From: Bin5 sp965207495
GTDB lineage: Bacteria; Chloroflexota; Anaerolineae; Caldilineales; Caldilineaceae
Assembly (NCBI GenBank): GCA_965207495.1
Contig: OZ242287.1
Location: 5,270,001 to 5,334,000 of the forward strand
Direction of reading: 5' to 3'
Length of the DNA stretch: 64,000 nucleotides
This document shows, one piece after another, positions 26,777 to 40,507 of the stretch; the stretch's first letter is position 1; every line of letters starts with the position of its first letter. A model generated the notes under the pieces. The model saw only the letters and a list, made by a program, of their open reading frames with translations. It did not search any database and had not been told where the DNA came from. The position numbers and the translations under genes are program-made.

Positions 26777-28513
26777 CTAGTTCTCGGTAATCATCGAGAT
26801 GACGCCATTCTGATAGCCGATGACGTAGACGTTGCCGTCCTGGTCTTCGCCGATGGCGCTGACTGGAACGGCCGCATTGACAAGTAACGGGCTGTGCCAC
26901 TTATCCTGGGGGCCGCCTCTCAACCCCCAGATTTGGCCGCGGCAGAAATCGGCGTAGAGGAAGACGCCTTGCAGTTCGGGCAGGCCGGGTCCGCGATAGA
27001 CGGCCCCGCCCACGACTGCGCATCCCAGATCGTGGTTGTATTCGGCCACGGGCGGGATCTGGCCTTCGGCGCTGCATATCCAGTGTTCGATATCACAGGG
27101 TTCACCCTTGACGCAACCCCATTGCTCGAAACAGATGCTTCCTTCGGTGATACGCCATCCGTAGTTTTCGCCCCCGGTGCTGGCTGCGGGCTGAAAGCTC
27201 ACTTCTTCTATGGTGATATTGCCGACGTCGGGGATGTAGAGATCGCCTGTCTGGCTGTCGAATGCGAATCCCCAGGGATTACGCAGGCCATAGGCCCAGA
27301 TTTCGCCGCGATAGCCTTCAACCTGCGTAAATGGGTTGCTGGCGGGGATGGCGTAAGGCTTTTCGCCGGACTCAACATCGATGCGTAGTATCGTGCCCAA
27401 CAGTATGCTTGGGTCTTGCCCTCGATTGTCAGGATCGTTGAACGCGGGGGCGCCGCCATCGCCGCTGCCGATGTAGAGGTAGCCGTCATTCGGACCGAAG
27501 AGGAGGCGCCCGCCATTGTGCGTATTGTGCGGTTGCTCGATCGTGAGCACGATTTCCTCGCTGTTTGGATCGGCTGTGTCGGGATCAGGGGTTGTTTTGT
27601 AGCGGCTGATAACGGTATGGCCATCGCCATTGGAATAGCTGACATAGAAGTGCTGTTTGGCGCTATAGCCGGGCGGAAAGGCCAGATCGAGGAGCCCGCG
27701 TTCGCCGCAGCAGCTGACCCTCTTCGAGATATCAAGGAAGGGCGTTTCGTCCACAGACCAGGCGGCCTCACCGATGGAGGCCGTGTCTCTTCTCAGAACA
27801 CGGATGCGTCCCGCCTGTTCGATCACGAAGATCCTTCCGCTGTCATCACCGGCGTGCGTAAGCTGCACAGGCAGGTCCAGTCCGTCGGCGATCTTGCTGA
27901 GTTTGAATGCCGGCGGGGGCGGATCACCGGAGGGAACGCCGAACACACGCAGTTCGCGCCATGCGACCCAACTCGGGCTTTGAACAGTGCGAACGTAGAC
28001 CTCGTTTACGCTGCGGGGGGGATCGATTGTTACTTCGAGCGTTTGCCCATCTTCGGTTTGTTGGTTAATGAGCCGCGCGTAGAGCGTGCGCGTGCCTGAA
28101 CTATCTCCCAGCCAGAGTTCATGCGTAGTTGGACCGGGAGGCGCCTGCGCGATGACCATTTCGACTCTGTCGACGAGGTACTGGCCATCAAGAGCAATCC
28201 GAATCCACCCCAGCGGAATGCGTCCCGAGTTCCAGAGTGATTCTAGATCGCCATCGACTGCCAGATGCGCGGTCTCCTGCCCAGACGAAGGGACTACCTC
28301 CCCTGAGGCGGCCACGTTATTTGACGACAGCGGCGTTGGGGTAGGGACCTCCGGCGCAGCGGTTGGCGTGCTTGTTTCAGCAGTAGAGGTTTCGGCCGTG
28401 GGCGTAGCAGTGGCCGCGGTCATCGTGGATTGGGCAGGAATGGGACTCGGCGCACAGGCGGCAACCGCCAACAGTGCCAAAAGGCCAATTGCCGCTATAC
28501 AGCAGTTCTTCAT
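26777..28513 (-). CDS. PQQ-type glucose/sorbosone dehydrogenase lipoprotein with F5/8C domain
   Basis: A 578-aa protein with a lipoprotein signal (LLAVAAC, Cys20) and a Thr/Pro-rich tether. A discoidin-like F5/8C beta-sandwich (about 70-215, with SLWNSGRIPLGWIRIALDGQ) may bind glycans. The C-terminal GSDH six-bladed propeller contains PHNTHNGGRLLFGPNDGYL and AYGLRNPWGFAFD. Family members oxidise aldoses at the cell surface using PQQ; activity here depends on PQQ supply, and no pqq genes are in the window. The ribosome-binding site is weak. Confidence 0.88.
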   Translation of the reverse strand: MKNCCIAAIGLLALLAVAACAPSPIPAQSTMTAATATPTAETSTAETSTPTAAPEVPTPTPLSSNNVAASGEVVPSSGQETAHLAVDGDLESLWNSGRIPLGWIRIALDGQYLVDRVEMVIAQAPPGPTTHELWLGDSSGTRTLYARLINQQTEDGQTLEVTIDPPRSVNEVYVRTVQSPSWVAWRELRVFGVPSGDPPPPAFKLSKIADGLDLPVQLTHAGDDSGRIFVIEQAGRIRVLRRDTASIGEAAWSVDETPFLDISKRVSCCGERGLLDLAFPPGYSAKQHFYVSYSNGDGHTVISRYKTTPDPDTADPNSEEIVLTIEQPHNTHNGGRLLFGPNDGYLYIGSGDGGAPAFNDPDNRGQDPSILLGTILRIDVESGEKPYAIPASNPFTQVEGYRGEIWAYGLRNPWGFAFDSQTGDLYIPDVGNITIEEVSFQPAASTGGENYGWRITEGSICFEQWGCVKGEPCDIEHWICSAEGQIPPVAEYNHDLGCAVVGGAVYRGPGLPELQGVFLYADFCRGQIWGLRGGPQDKWHSPLLVNAAVPVSAIGEDQDGNVYVIGYQNGVISMITEN

Positions 28514-28781
28514 CGGTGTTTCACTCGCTGGGTGGGGTTGGGATCCTTCATATTGCTACGATCCTAGTCGGTCAGGAGGATTCTGCCAAGAAACACAGAG
28601 GTGGACTAGCTTGCTTCGTTCTCGGGTTCAGTGCTTGATCCATCGTGCTTGATTCATAACACCTGACACATGGAGTCTGAAACATGGTGCTTGAGCGGCG
28701 GCCTATCAAGGACGCCGCTAATATGTCTTTATTTTGAAGATGGCAATGGAAAGAGCCGGCGAGGACAGGTTGCGACCGTCG

Positions 28782-29168
28782 TCAGCCGCCGAAGGCATCG
28801 GGCAACAGGGCGCGCACGGTCGTGCTGCGGAAGTTGCCGGCTGCATCACTGATATAGACATCCATCTCTGCGCCAAGTTCGATCATCACCTGGCGGCAGA
28901 AGCCGCAGGGCGAGCCGCCGTCCACGGTAACAACGGCGATCGCACTGAATTCCCGTTTTCCCTGGGCGACTGCGGACGTGAGCGCGACCCGTTCGGCGCA
29001 GATCGTTCCTCCGTAGGAGGCGTTTTCGACGTTACATCCCGGGATGATTTCGCCGTCTCGTGTCAACACGGCGGCGCCGACGGCATAGTTACTGTAGGGT
29101 GCATGGGCCTGATTGCGGGCGGACTGTGCTGCTGCAACCAGTTGTTGCGGAGAGACCGTCGGGGTCAC
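28782..29168 (-). CDS. cdd: Cytidine deaminase
   Basis: A 128-aa, short homotetrameric-type enzyme that deaminates cytidine and deoxycytidine to uridines in pyrimidine salvage. The zinc site is complete: CAERVA (Cys57, catalytic Glu59) and PCGFCRQ (Cys88, Cys91). The substrate motif CNVENASYGGT is intact. GTG start with AAGGA 7 nt upstream. It lies 54 bp downstream of the CNNM/CorC gene on the same strand, probably cotranscribed. Confidence 0.96.
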   Translation of the reverse strand: MTPTVSPQQLVAAAQSARNQAHAPYSNYAVGAAVLTRDGEIIPGCNVENASYGGTICAERVALTSAVAQGKREFSAIAVVTVDGGSPCGFCRQVMIELGAEMDVYISDAAGNFRSTTVRALLPDAFGG

Positions 29169-29222
29169 GATAGTGTCCTTTTTGTGAGCGGCAAATTTGA
29201 GCCAGGGGCGAATACCAATTTG

Positions 29223-30572
29223 TCAGGCAGCCGACTGAAGGTATTCGGAGCTTGTCGAATCCTCGGCCTGCTCCTCGACGCCGGGCTGGTTCAAGGTCTG
29301 CGCACCGTTCCCTGCGCTGTGGACCGGTTCGACGCGTACCTGTTCGATACGGCGGGAATCTACGGACAGGACCGTGAACCGCCAATCATGGAACTTTATG
29401 CTTTCGCCCTGCTCGGGAACGCGTCCAAGTTGGCTGTAGATGAAGCCACCGAGGGTGTCGATATTCTCGGGGCCGGCGGACAGGTCGACGTCGATGAGTT
29501 GGGATACTTCATCGATATCGTAACGGGCGTTGAAGACGTAGATTTCGGGCGCCAGTTTTTTCAACTGGGGCTCTTCCGAATCGTACTCGTCCTGGATCTC
29601 GCCAACGATCTCTTCGAGCAGGTCTTCGATGGTAACGAGGCCGGCTGTCCCGCCGTATTCGTCAACGGCCAGGGCCATATGGATACGGTGGGCCTGCATT
29701 TCCTCGAACAGTTCGTCAAGTTTTTTGCTTTGGGGCACGAAGTAGGCCTCCCGAAGCAGTTGACGAATGGAGATATCCTGGCTCCCATCGCGCAGGCAGA
29801 GCAGGAGGTCTTTGGCGTAGAGTACGCCGAGCAGATGATCTATGCTGTCGTCGTAGACGGGAATGCGGCTGTGTCCGTTGCCGATAATCAGGTCGAGAGC
29901 TGCGCTGAGAGGCGCATCGGCTTCTACGGCCACCATATCGAGCCGCGGCACCATAATTTCGCGCACAGTCGTTTCGCCGAATTCAAAGATGCCGGCGATC
30001 ATCTGCTTTTCGTCTTCTTCGATCACTCCCTCACCTTCGCCCACATGGATGAGGAAGCGGAGGCCATCCTCGCTCAGGAATACGCTTTCGGCGGTCACTT
30101 CGTCTTCGTCACCGCGGGCGTAGGCGGCCAGGCGGCGCAGGAGAAACGATAGGGGGGCGAGAATTGCAGCGACGAGGTCGACGACACGGGCGATGGCGAG
30201 CGCGACCGTTTCGGGCTGGCGCAGAGCCCAGCCCCGGCTGATGACCTGCAGGGCGAGAAGGAGGAGCCAGACCAGACCGACTGAGGCGCTGACCCCGACG
30301 TTGGACCACTGCAGGAGCATCGCCACGCAGACGGCCATTGAGCTGGCCGCGATGTAGGCAAGGCTTTTGAGTATCAGGAGGGTGGAGAGAAAGCGGGCCG
30401 GGTCGGAGAGCATTCGGTCGATCAGCTTTGCCCGCTGATTGCCGCTGGCGAGAAGTTCTCGCATACGGCTTCTGGATGCTGCCGACAGCGATACTTCTGC
30501 GGCAGAGACAAAGCTAATCGTCAGTAATGGCAGCAGTTGCGCCGCGATCAGCCATGCAGGTTCCACTTCCAC
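29223..30572 (-). CDS. CNNM/CorC-family membrane protein (hemolysin-like, CBS domains)
   Basis: A 449-aa protein: an N-terminal DUF21/CNNM membrane domain with about four helices (1-155), a CBS pair (GETTVREIMVPRLDMVAVE to about 335; second repeat AVDEYGGTAGLVTIEDLLEE), and a C-terminal CorC_HlyC domain. Homologues transport or regulate Mg2+/Co2+; hemolysin is a historical name only. GTG start with AGGAG 6 nt upstream. It is followed by cdd. Confidence 0.93.
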   Translation of the reverse strand: MEVEPAWLIAAQLLPLLTISFVSAAEVSLSAASRSRMRELLASGNQRAKLIDRMLSDPARFLSTLLILKSLAYIAASSMAVCVAMLLQWSNVGVSASVGLVWLLLLALQVISRGWALRQPETVALAIARVVDLVAAILAPLSFLLRRLAAYARGDEDEVTAESVFLSEDGLRFLIHVGEGEGVIEEDEKQMIAGIFEFGETTVREIMVPRLDMVAVEADAPLSAALDLIIGNGHSRIPVYDDSIDHLLGVLYAKDLLLCLRDGSQDISIRQLLREAYFVPQSKKLDELFEEMQAHRIHMALAVDEYGGTAGLVTIEDLLEEIVGEIQDEYDSEEPQLKKLAPEIYVFNARYDIDEVSQLIDVDLSAGPENIDTLGGFIYSQLGRVPEQGESIKFHDWRFTVLSVDSRRIEQVRVEPVHSAGNGAQTLNQPGVEEQAEDSTSSEYLQSAA

Positions 30573-30692
30573 TATAGACTCCTTTTTCTACGTTGCCTTG
30601 CGCCTCGCCGGGCATTGCGCAGGCAGATTGACGGAAAAGATTCGTCCGAGGTGCTGGTGTGGCAGCTTATATGTTCGTCGGTTTGACCGGTA

Positions 30693-32078
30693 TTACTCAT
30701 TCGACTCAGGCTGTATGGCGTTTTCGGCGGCAGGGGGGCGCTTTGCGGGCACGCCGTAGACGAGCGTGTCCTCCTCTACGTCGCGAGTTACGACGGAGCC
30801 GGCGCCGGTGCGTGCGCGTGCGCCGAGGGTAACGGGGGCAACCAGGAGCGTATCGCTGCCCAGGAAGACGTCATCGCCGAGCGTGGTGCGGTTTTTGGAG
30901 ACGCCATCGAAGTTACAGGTGATGGTGCCGGCGCCGACATTAACATTCTCGCCGACGGTGGCATCGCCAATGTAGCTGAAATGGCCCATTTTGACGCCCT
31001 TGCCAAGCCGGCTGTTCTTCACTTCGCCGAAGTTTCCCATGTGTACGTCTTCGCCGAGATGGGCGCCCGGCCGCAGATGGCCGAAGGGGCCGACTTCGCT
31101 GCCCCGGTCCATTCTGGACTGTTCGATGACGCTGTACTCAACGCGGCAGGCATCTCCGATTGCGCTGTCGACGATGCGGCAATTGGGCCCGATGCAGCAG
31201 CCGGCGCCGACGGTTGTGGCGCCCTGCAGGTGGGTTCCCGGAAGGATGGTCGAGTCCTGGCCGATGGTCACATCGGCGTCGATATATGTGGATGCGGGGT
31301 CGACGATGGTCACGCCGGCGAGCATGTGGTCGGTGTTGATGCGCTGTCGCAGGGCATGTGCGGCGGCAGCCAGCTGGCTGCGGTCATTGATGCCGAATGT
31401 TTCATCAGACTCGGCTGCAACTGTTTCGACGTTCTGGCCCTGTTCGACGGCGATTGCGAGCATATCGGTCAGAAAGAATTCCCCGGTGGAGCTGGGCGTC
31501 AGGAGGGAGATATTTTCCCATAGCCATTGGGCGTTGAAGCAGTAGACACCGGGATTCAGTTCGCGAATCGCGAGCTGTTCGGGCGTGCAGTCGACCTCTT
31601 CGACGATTGCGCGGACGGCGCCGTTCTCGTTGCGGACGATGCGACCGAATCCCTGGGCTTCCTTGCGTTCGACCGTAAGGAGAGACAGCGCGGTGGCGGG
31701 GTGCTGCCGATGAGGGCTGCCGGTGCGGCGTTGCGTCAACTGTTTGAGTGTATCGGGCCGCAGAAGGGGCATATCGGCGTAGAGGACGAGGACCTGGTCG
31801 GCGCGTTGATAGAGGCGTTCTTTTGCCTGCATCAGGGCGTGTCCTGTGCCGAGAAGCTGTTCTTGCAGGCTGTATTCGACGCGGTCGCCGAGGTAGTCCT
31901 GCACCTGTTTTCGCGCATGGCCGACCACAACGACCGGCCGCAGATCGGAAAGCCCGTCAACCGCCTGCAGAGTCCACTCGATCAGAGGCCGGCCGGCCAA
32001 GGGATGGAGGGATTTGGACAGATTCGATTTCATGCGGGTGCCGTGCCCGGCAGCCAGGATGACGGCAGCGACAGACAT
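30693..32078 (-). CDS. glmU: Bifunctional GlmU: UDP-GlcNAc pyrophosphorylase / GlcN-1-P acetyltransferase
   Basis: This 461-aa enzyme makes UDP-N-acetylglucosamine for cell wall and glycans. The N-terminal nucleotidyltransferase has the signature LAAGHGTRMKS with KSLHP. The C-terminal half is a left-handed beta-helix of hexapeptide repeats (from about 255), with the acetyltransferase region FGHLRPGAHLGEDVHMGNF and the late SGVSKNRT-like loop (DGVSKNRTTLGDD). Both halves are complete and of usual length. AGGAG lies 7 nt before the ATG. It is downstream of the rRNA operon on the same strand. Confidence 0.97.
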   Translation of the reverse strand: MSVAAVILAAGHGTRMKSNLSKSLHPLAGRPLIEWTLQAVDGLSDLRPVVVVGHARKQVQDYLGDRVEYSLQEQLLGTGHALMQAKERLYQRADQVLVLYADMPLLRPDTLKQLTQRRTGSPHRQHPATALSLLTVERKEAQGFGRIVRNENGAVRAIVEEVDCTPEQLAIRELNPGVYCFNAQWLWENISLLTPSSTGEFFLTDMLAIAVEQGQNVETVAAESDETFGINDRSQLAAAAHALRQRINTDHMLAGVTIVDPASTYIDADVTIGQDSTILPGTHLQGATTVGAGCCIGPNCRIVDSAIGDACRVEYSVIEQSRMDRGSEVGPFGHLRPGAHLGEDVHMGNFGEVKNSRLGKGVKMGHFSYIGDATVGENVNVGAGTITCNFDGVSKNRTTLGDDVFLGSDTLLVAPVTLGARARTGAGSVVTRDVEEDTLVYGVPAKRPPAAENAIQPESNE

Positions 32079-32353
32079 TCAGGATGCTCCTATGCTCCAG
32101 GGAAAAGAAGAGACGCGCGCAAAGAAGGCCTGGGCCAGTCGGCCAAGGCGGTAAGCGCGTCGGTCAGATGGTCAAGCGCGGGAGGGACGGCGAATTTATG
32201 CGAGGATAAGAAAGGTAGTGAACCGGGTTCTGGAGGGTTGTCATCCATGAATTATATCGCAGACGGGGGCAGAGTTGTGTCTGCGCACAGTTTAACACAA
32301 ATGAGCAGGTTGTCCAGAGAAGCTTTCATCGGTGGAGTGTGAAGAAAAGAGGA

Positions 32354-32470
32354 GGTTGGCAGCGGTCTACTCTCACACGGGGTCGCCCCCGCACTACCAT
32401 CGACGCTGGTGGACTTTACTACCGGGTTCGAGATGGGACCGGGTGTCTCCCCACCGCTCTTGCCACCAAC
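32354..32470 (-). rRNA. rrf: 5S ribosomal RNA
   Basis: 117 nt. The ends GTTGGTGGC and GCTGCCAACC pair as the terminal helix. The conserved loop text CCCATCTCGAACCCGG and the AGAGTAG segment near the 3' end are present. It is the last gene of the rRNA operon, ~220 nt after 23S. Confidence 0.95.
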
Positions 32471-32689
32471 TCCTCTTTACTTACGCAGGGTTAAGGTTGC
32501 GAGTGGTCTTGCTGAGCATGCAGTGATGCACATGCTGGTTAAGCGGCATTGCCGTTGTGCTGCTGCGCTGCCGTTATGAAGCTGCGCTGCGGCGATGCCG
32601 GTGTGCGTATGATGATGCCACTCGCGTGGCACACTAAGAACTGAACAGGATAAAGAAGTACTGCTGTCGGCGCAAGATATACATGATAC
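32471..32689 (-). other. 23S-5S spacer
   Basis: A 219-nt transcribed spacer with short GCTGCGCTGC-type repeats and no tRNA gene seen. Confidence 0.7.
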
Positions 32690-35630
<2,941 letters not shown>

Positions 35631-35820
35631 TGCTGTGTATCGAGCAACGACCCGAAGGTCGCCGCTCCCTTCTTATTCCTACAGCAGTTCTTCTCTATCC
35701 TATTCAGTTCTTAATGTGCCATGCCTGCTACTTCGCTTCACAACAGACCGGGACTGTACAGGCCCCTGGCTTGCTGCCATCGCCGGCTTCAGCTTCCCTA
35801 CCGCTTCCACCACACGACTG

Positions 35821-35894
<74 letters not shown>

Positions 35895-36060
35895 TCTCTC
35901 CACTTGCCCTGCCTTCACTTCAGAGGCACGTTAACCCCTGAAAAGTGACAAGATAACCGGCCTTTCACAGACCTTTACTTCTCTAGACGTCTCCGCTTCC
36001 TCAACAACGCAGCAACTGCTATGCAGCAACTGCTCTGCCTCCACGGTTTCGCCTTCGCTT

Positions 36061-37585
<1,525 letters not shown>

Positions 37586-37801
37586 TTTCGCTGCCGTCAC
37601 TCTCGCATACCTCTTAAACCCAGTACACGATGAAACAACAACACTTCTACGCAAAGCTCATTAAAACTCTCCGTCATTTCGCTCCCAAACCACCCCGCAC
37701 CCCAGCTATCGCCGGAACACAGAACAGTCGAAAACGACTGACAGGTCTGCTGGACTCGCTTATCTTGTCACTCTTCAGCTGTTAATGTGCCGTAACTGCG
37801 T

Positions 37802-37830
37802 ACTTTACTACAAGTACATTGACCTGACAA
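37802..37830 (-). promoter_or_regulatory. rRNA promoter P2
   Basis: On the minus strand, TTGTCA (37830-37825) and TAAAGT (37807-37802) are spaced 17 bp. It lies ~220 nt upstream of the 16S 5' end and ~58 bp downstream of P1. Confidence 0.6.
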
Positions 37831-37859
37831 ATCGATTTCGATTCAGTGCAGGTTTCCTC

Positions 37860-37888
37860 AATATATCACACAGCGTTAGGCCTGTCAA
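37860..37888 (-). promoter_or_regulatory. rRNA promoter P1
   Basis: On the minus strand, a perfect TTGACA (37888-37883) and TATATT (37865-37860) are spaced 17 bp. It is the strongest promoter match in the window and points to the 16S gene. Confidence 0.85.
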
Positions 37889-38040
37889 ATAGGATTCGGG
37901 TTGAATTCAATGCAAACGCGCGTCCCGATTGGGGCGACCAGGCAGCCCGCGGAGGGGGGCCAAAGGGGAGTACCCACACGATACAGGCAGACGCAGGCGG
38001 TGTTGTCACAAGTGTACGCAGGCCCTGGGTGAGGGCTTGT

Positions 38041-38090
38041 CAAGTCGATCCAAGTCGACGCAGGTCGACGCAGGTCGACGTAAGTCGACG
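38041..38090. repeat. 10-bp tandem repeat (x5) centred on GTCGA
   Basis: Five consecutive 10-bp units (consensus CARGTCGACG) fill 38041-38090 and carry four GTCGAC palindromes. A pyrimidine tract (CTTTTTC then nine T) follows at 38091-38107. The last two palindromes can pair as a hairpin ahead of the T-run, resembling a plus-strand terminator although no plus-strand gene precedes it. Confidence 0.9.
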
Positions 38091-38267
38091 CTTTTTCTTT
38101 TTTTTTCGGCTTTTGTCTGAACTTTGTAGCCGCATCCTCACCAGCTTTGAAGGATGGTAGGCGGTCAGATTGTGGGCCATTCACAGACTTAGACCGATGC
38201 AGTTGCCCTGGAGTTGAAATTCATTTGTTCTGCATCGCCATCAGGAGGCCGCCTGTACATAGTTGGC

Positions 38268-38309
38268 GACTATGTTGGGGACTATGTTGGGGACTATGTT
38301 GGGGACTAT
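38268..38309 (-). repeat. 12-bp tandem repeat containing the biotin-carrier stop codon
   Basis: Three and a half units of GACTATGTTGGG (plus strand). On the coding strand this reads TAG TCC CCA ACA repeated: the stop codon at 38308-38306 and three more TAG codons in the same frame. Confidence 0.93.
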
Positions 38310-38800
38310 CCGATTACGATCAGGACGGCGTCCTGCTCGACGCTCTGACCGGCGCTGACTTCCACTTTGCGTACTACGCCGGAGCGGACGGCGCGGATTT
38401 CGTTCTCCATCTTCATTGCTTCGAGGATCATGAGCGGTTGGTCTTCGATAATCTCATCGCCATCCTGAACCAGAATCTTCACAATCATACCTGGGATAGG
38501 CGCTCTGACGGAGAGATCACCCTGGGGCAGGGCGGGCCCTTGGCGGGCTGCGTTGAGGCGGCGTGTGCGTTCGTCTTCGATCTGCACGCGGAACTGTTCA
38601 CCGCGGAGGGTCACGTCGTGACTGCGCGGGGTTTCCTCTACTAAAATCTCGAAGCTTGCGTCGTCGAGGAGCAGGCTGTAGAGCTGGGTGACTCCGCTCT
38701 GCTGGAGATCAACGGTGATTGGCTCGCCATCGACCAGGACTTCGTCTTCGTTGATTTCGATTTCAAAGGTATGGTCGCCGACACTGGCAAAGTATTTCAC
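38306..38800 (-). CDS. Biotin carboxyl carrier subunit of acyl-CoA carboxylase
   Basis: A 164-aa carrier whose Lys130 in EAMKMEN is the biotinylation site. The biotinyl domain spans about 95-164; residues 1-75 form a separate small beta domain that probably contacts the other subunits. The GTG start overlaps the biotin-carboxylase stop (GTGA), so the two are translationally coupled; a GTG one codon earlier is equally possible. The longer open frame to 39133 runs inside the upstream gene and is not real. It swings carboxybiotin between carboxylase and carboxyltransferase. Confidence 0.92.
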   Translation of the reverse strand: MKYFASVGDHTFEIEINEDEVLVDGEPITVDLQQSGVTQLYSLLLDDASFEILVEETPRSHDVTLRGEQFRVQIEDERTRRLNAARQGPALPQGDLSVRAPIPGMIVKILVQDGDEIIEDQPLMILEAMKMENEIRAVRSGVVRKVEVSAGQSVEQDAVLIVIG

Positions 38801-40305
38801 CACCGTCCTCCCATCGTGCTCACGCGACCGGCCTGCTTCCATGGGCTGGTCGTGTCGCCCTCGCCCCCGCCGATATTGACAGCGCGGCGGCCGGCGTCGT
38901 GTGCAACGAGGGCGGCGGCCACGGCTGCGATACGCGCCTGCTCGAGATCGGGTTCGTTCTTCGCCACCAGCCGGCGACGGTCGAGGAAACCGGTATCGAA
39001 GGTTCCCCAGATGAACTCGGTGCTGTCCATGATCTCCTGGTGGAACGGGATCGACGTTTTGATTCCGCTGATGCGGTATTCGTTGAGTGCGCGGCGCATA
39101 CGCAGGATGGCTTCGGCCCTGTTTTCGCCCCATACGATCAGTTTGGCGACCATTGGGTCGTAGAAGAGGCTGACTTCGTAGCCCCGGTAGAGTGCGCTCT
39201 CGACGCGCACGCCGGGCCCGGTCGGCTCTTTGAGGTAGGTGACGACGCCGCTATTGGGCATGAAGTTGTTGAAGGGATCCTCGGCGGTGAGGCGGCACTC
39301 GATCGACCATCCTTTTGGTCGGATATCTTCGGGCCGGTAGCGCATGCGGCGGCCGGCGGCTATGGTCAGCTGCTCTTTGACGATGTCGACACCGGTCACA
39401 AATTCGGTAACGGGGTGCTCCACCTGCAGGCGGGTATTCATCTCGAGAAAGTAGAATTTATCTTCAACGGGGTCGAACAGGAATTCAATCGTACCGGCGT
39501 TGACATAGTTCACAGACTCGGCGGCGGCCACTGCGACCCGCCCGAGCTCCTGGCGCAGGTTTTCGTCGACGGCCACGCTGGGGGCTTCTTCGATCAGCTT
39601 CTGGTGGCGCCGCTGGATGGAGCATTCGCGCTCGCCGAGGTGGATGGTGTGCCCGTAACTGTCGGCCAGGATCTGCACCTCGATATGGCGGGCGCTGGAG
39701 ATGAATTTTTCGAGGTAGACCTCGCCGTTGCCGAAGGCGCCAACGGCCTCCCGGCGTGCGGCCAGGAGTGCGCTGGTGAACTGATTGGGGTCATGAACGA
39801 CGCGCATGCCTTTGCCGCCGCCGCCTGCGGTCGCCTTGATCATGAGAGGGAACCCGATCTGGACGGCGGTAGCTTTCAGCTCGTCATCTCGCAGGCCTTT
39901 GGGCGATCCCGGGACAAGCGGGACGTTATTTTTGGCGACGGTTTCGCGTGCGGTCTGTTTGTCCCCCATCTTGGCGATGGCATCGGGTGACGGCCCGATG
40001 AAGGTGATGCCGGCGTCGGCGGAGGCGGCGGCAAATTCGGCGTTTTCGGCCAGAAAGCCGTAGCCGGGATGGATCGCATCGACGCCGGCTTTGCGGGCCA
40101 CATCGATGATTTTGTCGATGCGGAGGTAGCTATCGCGGCTGGGGGCCGGGCCGATGTGATAGGCCTCGTCGGCGTAGCGCACGTGAAGGGCAGTCCGGTC
40201 TACATCCGAGTAGACGGTGGCGGTGGCGATGCCTCGTTCTTCGCAGGCGCGCAAGACGCGCACGGCGATTTCACCTCGATTCGCAACCAGAACTTTTTTG
40301 AACAT
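38797..40305 (-). CDS. accC: Biotin carboxylase subunit of acyl-CoA carboxylase
   Basis: A 502-aa ATP-grasp enzyme that carboxylates biotin on the carrier with bicarbonate and ATP. The N-terminus is KVLVANRGEIAVRVLRAC; the Gly-rich ATP loop is AGGGGKGM; the active-site segment EMNTRLQVEHPVTE is intact; it ends with a biotin_carb_C domain and a ~50-residue tail that is longer than in E. coli AccC. ATG with AAGGA at 7 nt. It lies in the order carboxyltransferase, unknown, carboxylase, carrier, so it probably serves an acyl-CoA (propionyl/acetyl) carboxylase. Confidence 0.96.
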   Translation of the reverse strand: MFKKVLVANRGEIAVRVLRACEERGIATATVYSDVDRTALHVRYADEAYHIGPAPSRDSYLRIDKIIDVARKAGVDAIHPGYGFLAENAEFAAASADAGITFIGPSPDAIAKMGDKQTARETVAKNNVPLVPGSPKGLRDDELKATAVQIGFPLMIKATAGGGGKGMRVVHDPNQFTSALLAARREAVGAFGNGEVYLEKFISSARHIEVQILADSYGHTIHLGERECSIQRRHQKLIEEAPSVAVDENLRQELGRVAVAAAESVNYVNAGTIEFLFDPVEDKFYFLEMNTRLQVEHPVTEFVTGVDIVKEQLTIAAGRRMRYRPEDIRPKGWSIECRLTAEDPFNNFMPNSGVVTYLKEPTGPGVRVESALYRGYEVSLFYDPMVAKLIVWGENRAEAILRMRRALNEYRISGIKTSIPFHQEIMDSTEFIWGTFDTGFLDRRRLVAKNEPDLEQARIAAVAAALVAHDAGRRAVNIGGGEGDTTSPWKQAGRVSTMGGRW

Positions 40306-40507
40306 GAGCAGGTCCTTACTTACTTACCACTATATCAAGAGTGCAGGCCCACGGGACGAAGAGAGTTGCCTTGGGTCCCGTCTCTCTGCTCGTTTCGTTT
40401 TCGGGGCAGGTGCTTGGCCAGTTTGAAGGGAGGGCTAGTTCCCAGGCCGTGGTATGAGCCCGGCCCGACATGGTGCAGCTTGGGCGAGTCTATACTATAC
40501 GCGCGCA

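Larger units (their letters stand above)
37586..38305. other. Region between the biotin carrier gene and the rRNA operon
   Basis: 720 bp without a supported gene. It holds two tandem minus-strand promoters for the rRNA operon (37802-37888), a 10-bp x 5 array with a T-tract (38041-38110), and most of the 12-bp repeat at the biotin-carrier stop codon (38268-38309). Confidence 0.8.

Noticed and set aside
28734..30152. 472-aa plus-strand open frame
   Set aside because: It is antisense to cdd and the CNNM/CorC gene, both of which have clear family motifs; the frame shows no domain.
38803..39133. N-terminal extension of the biotin carrier gene
   Set aside because: The extension is in a different frame inside the biotin carboxylase gene and has no domain; the GTGA overlap gives a normal start.
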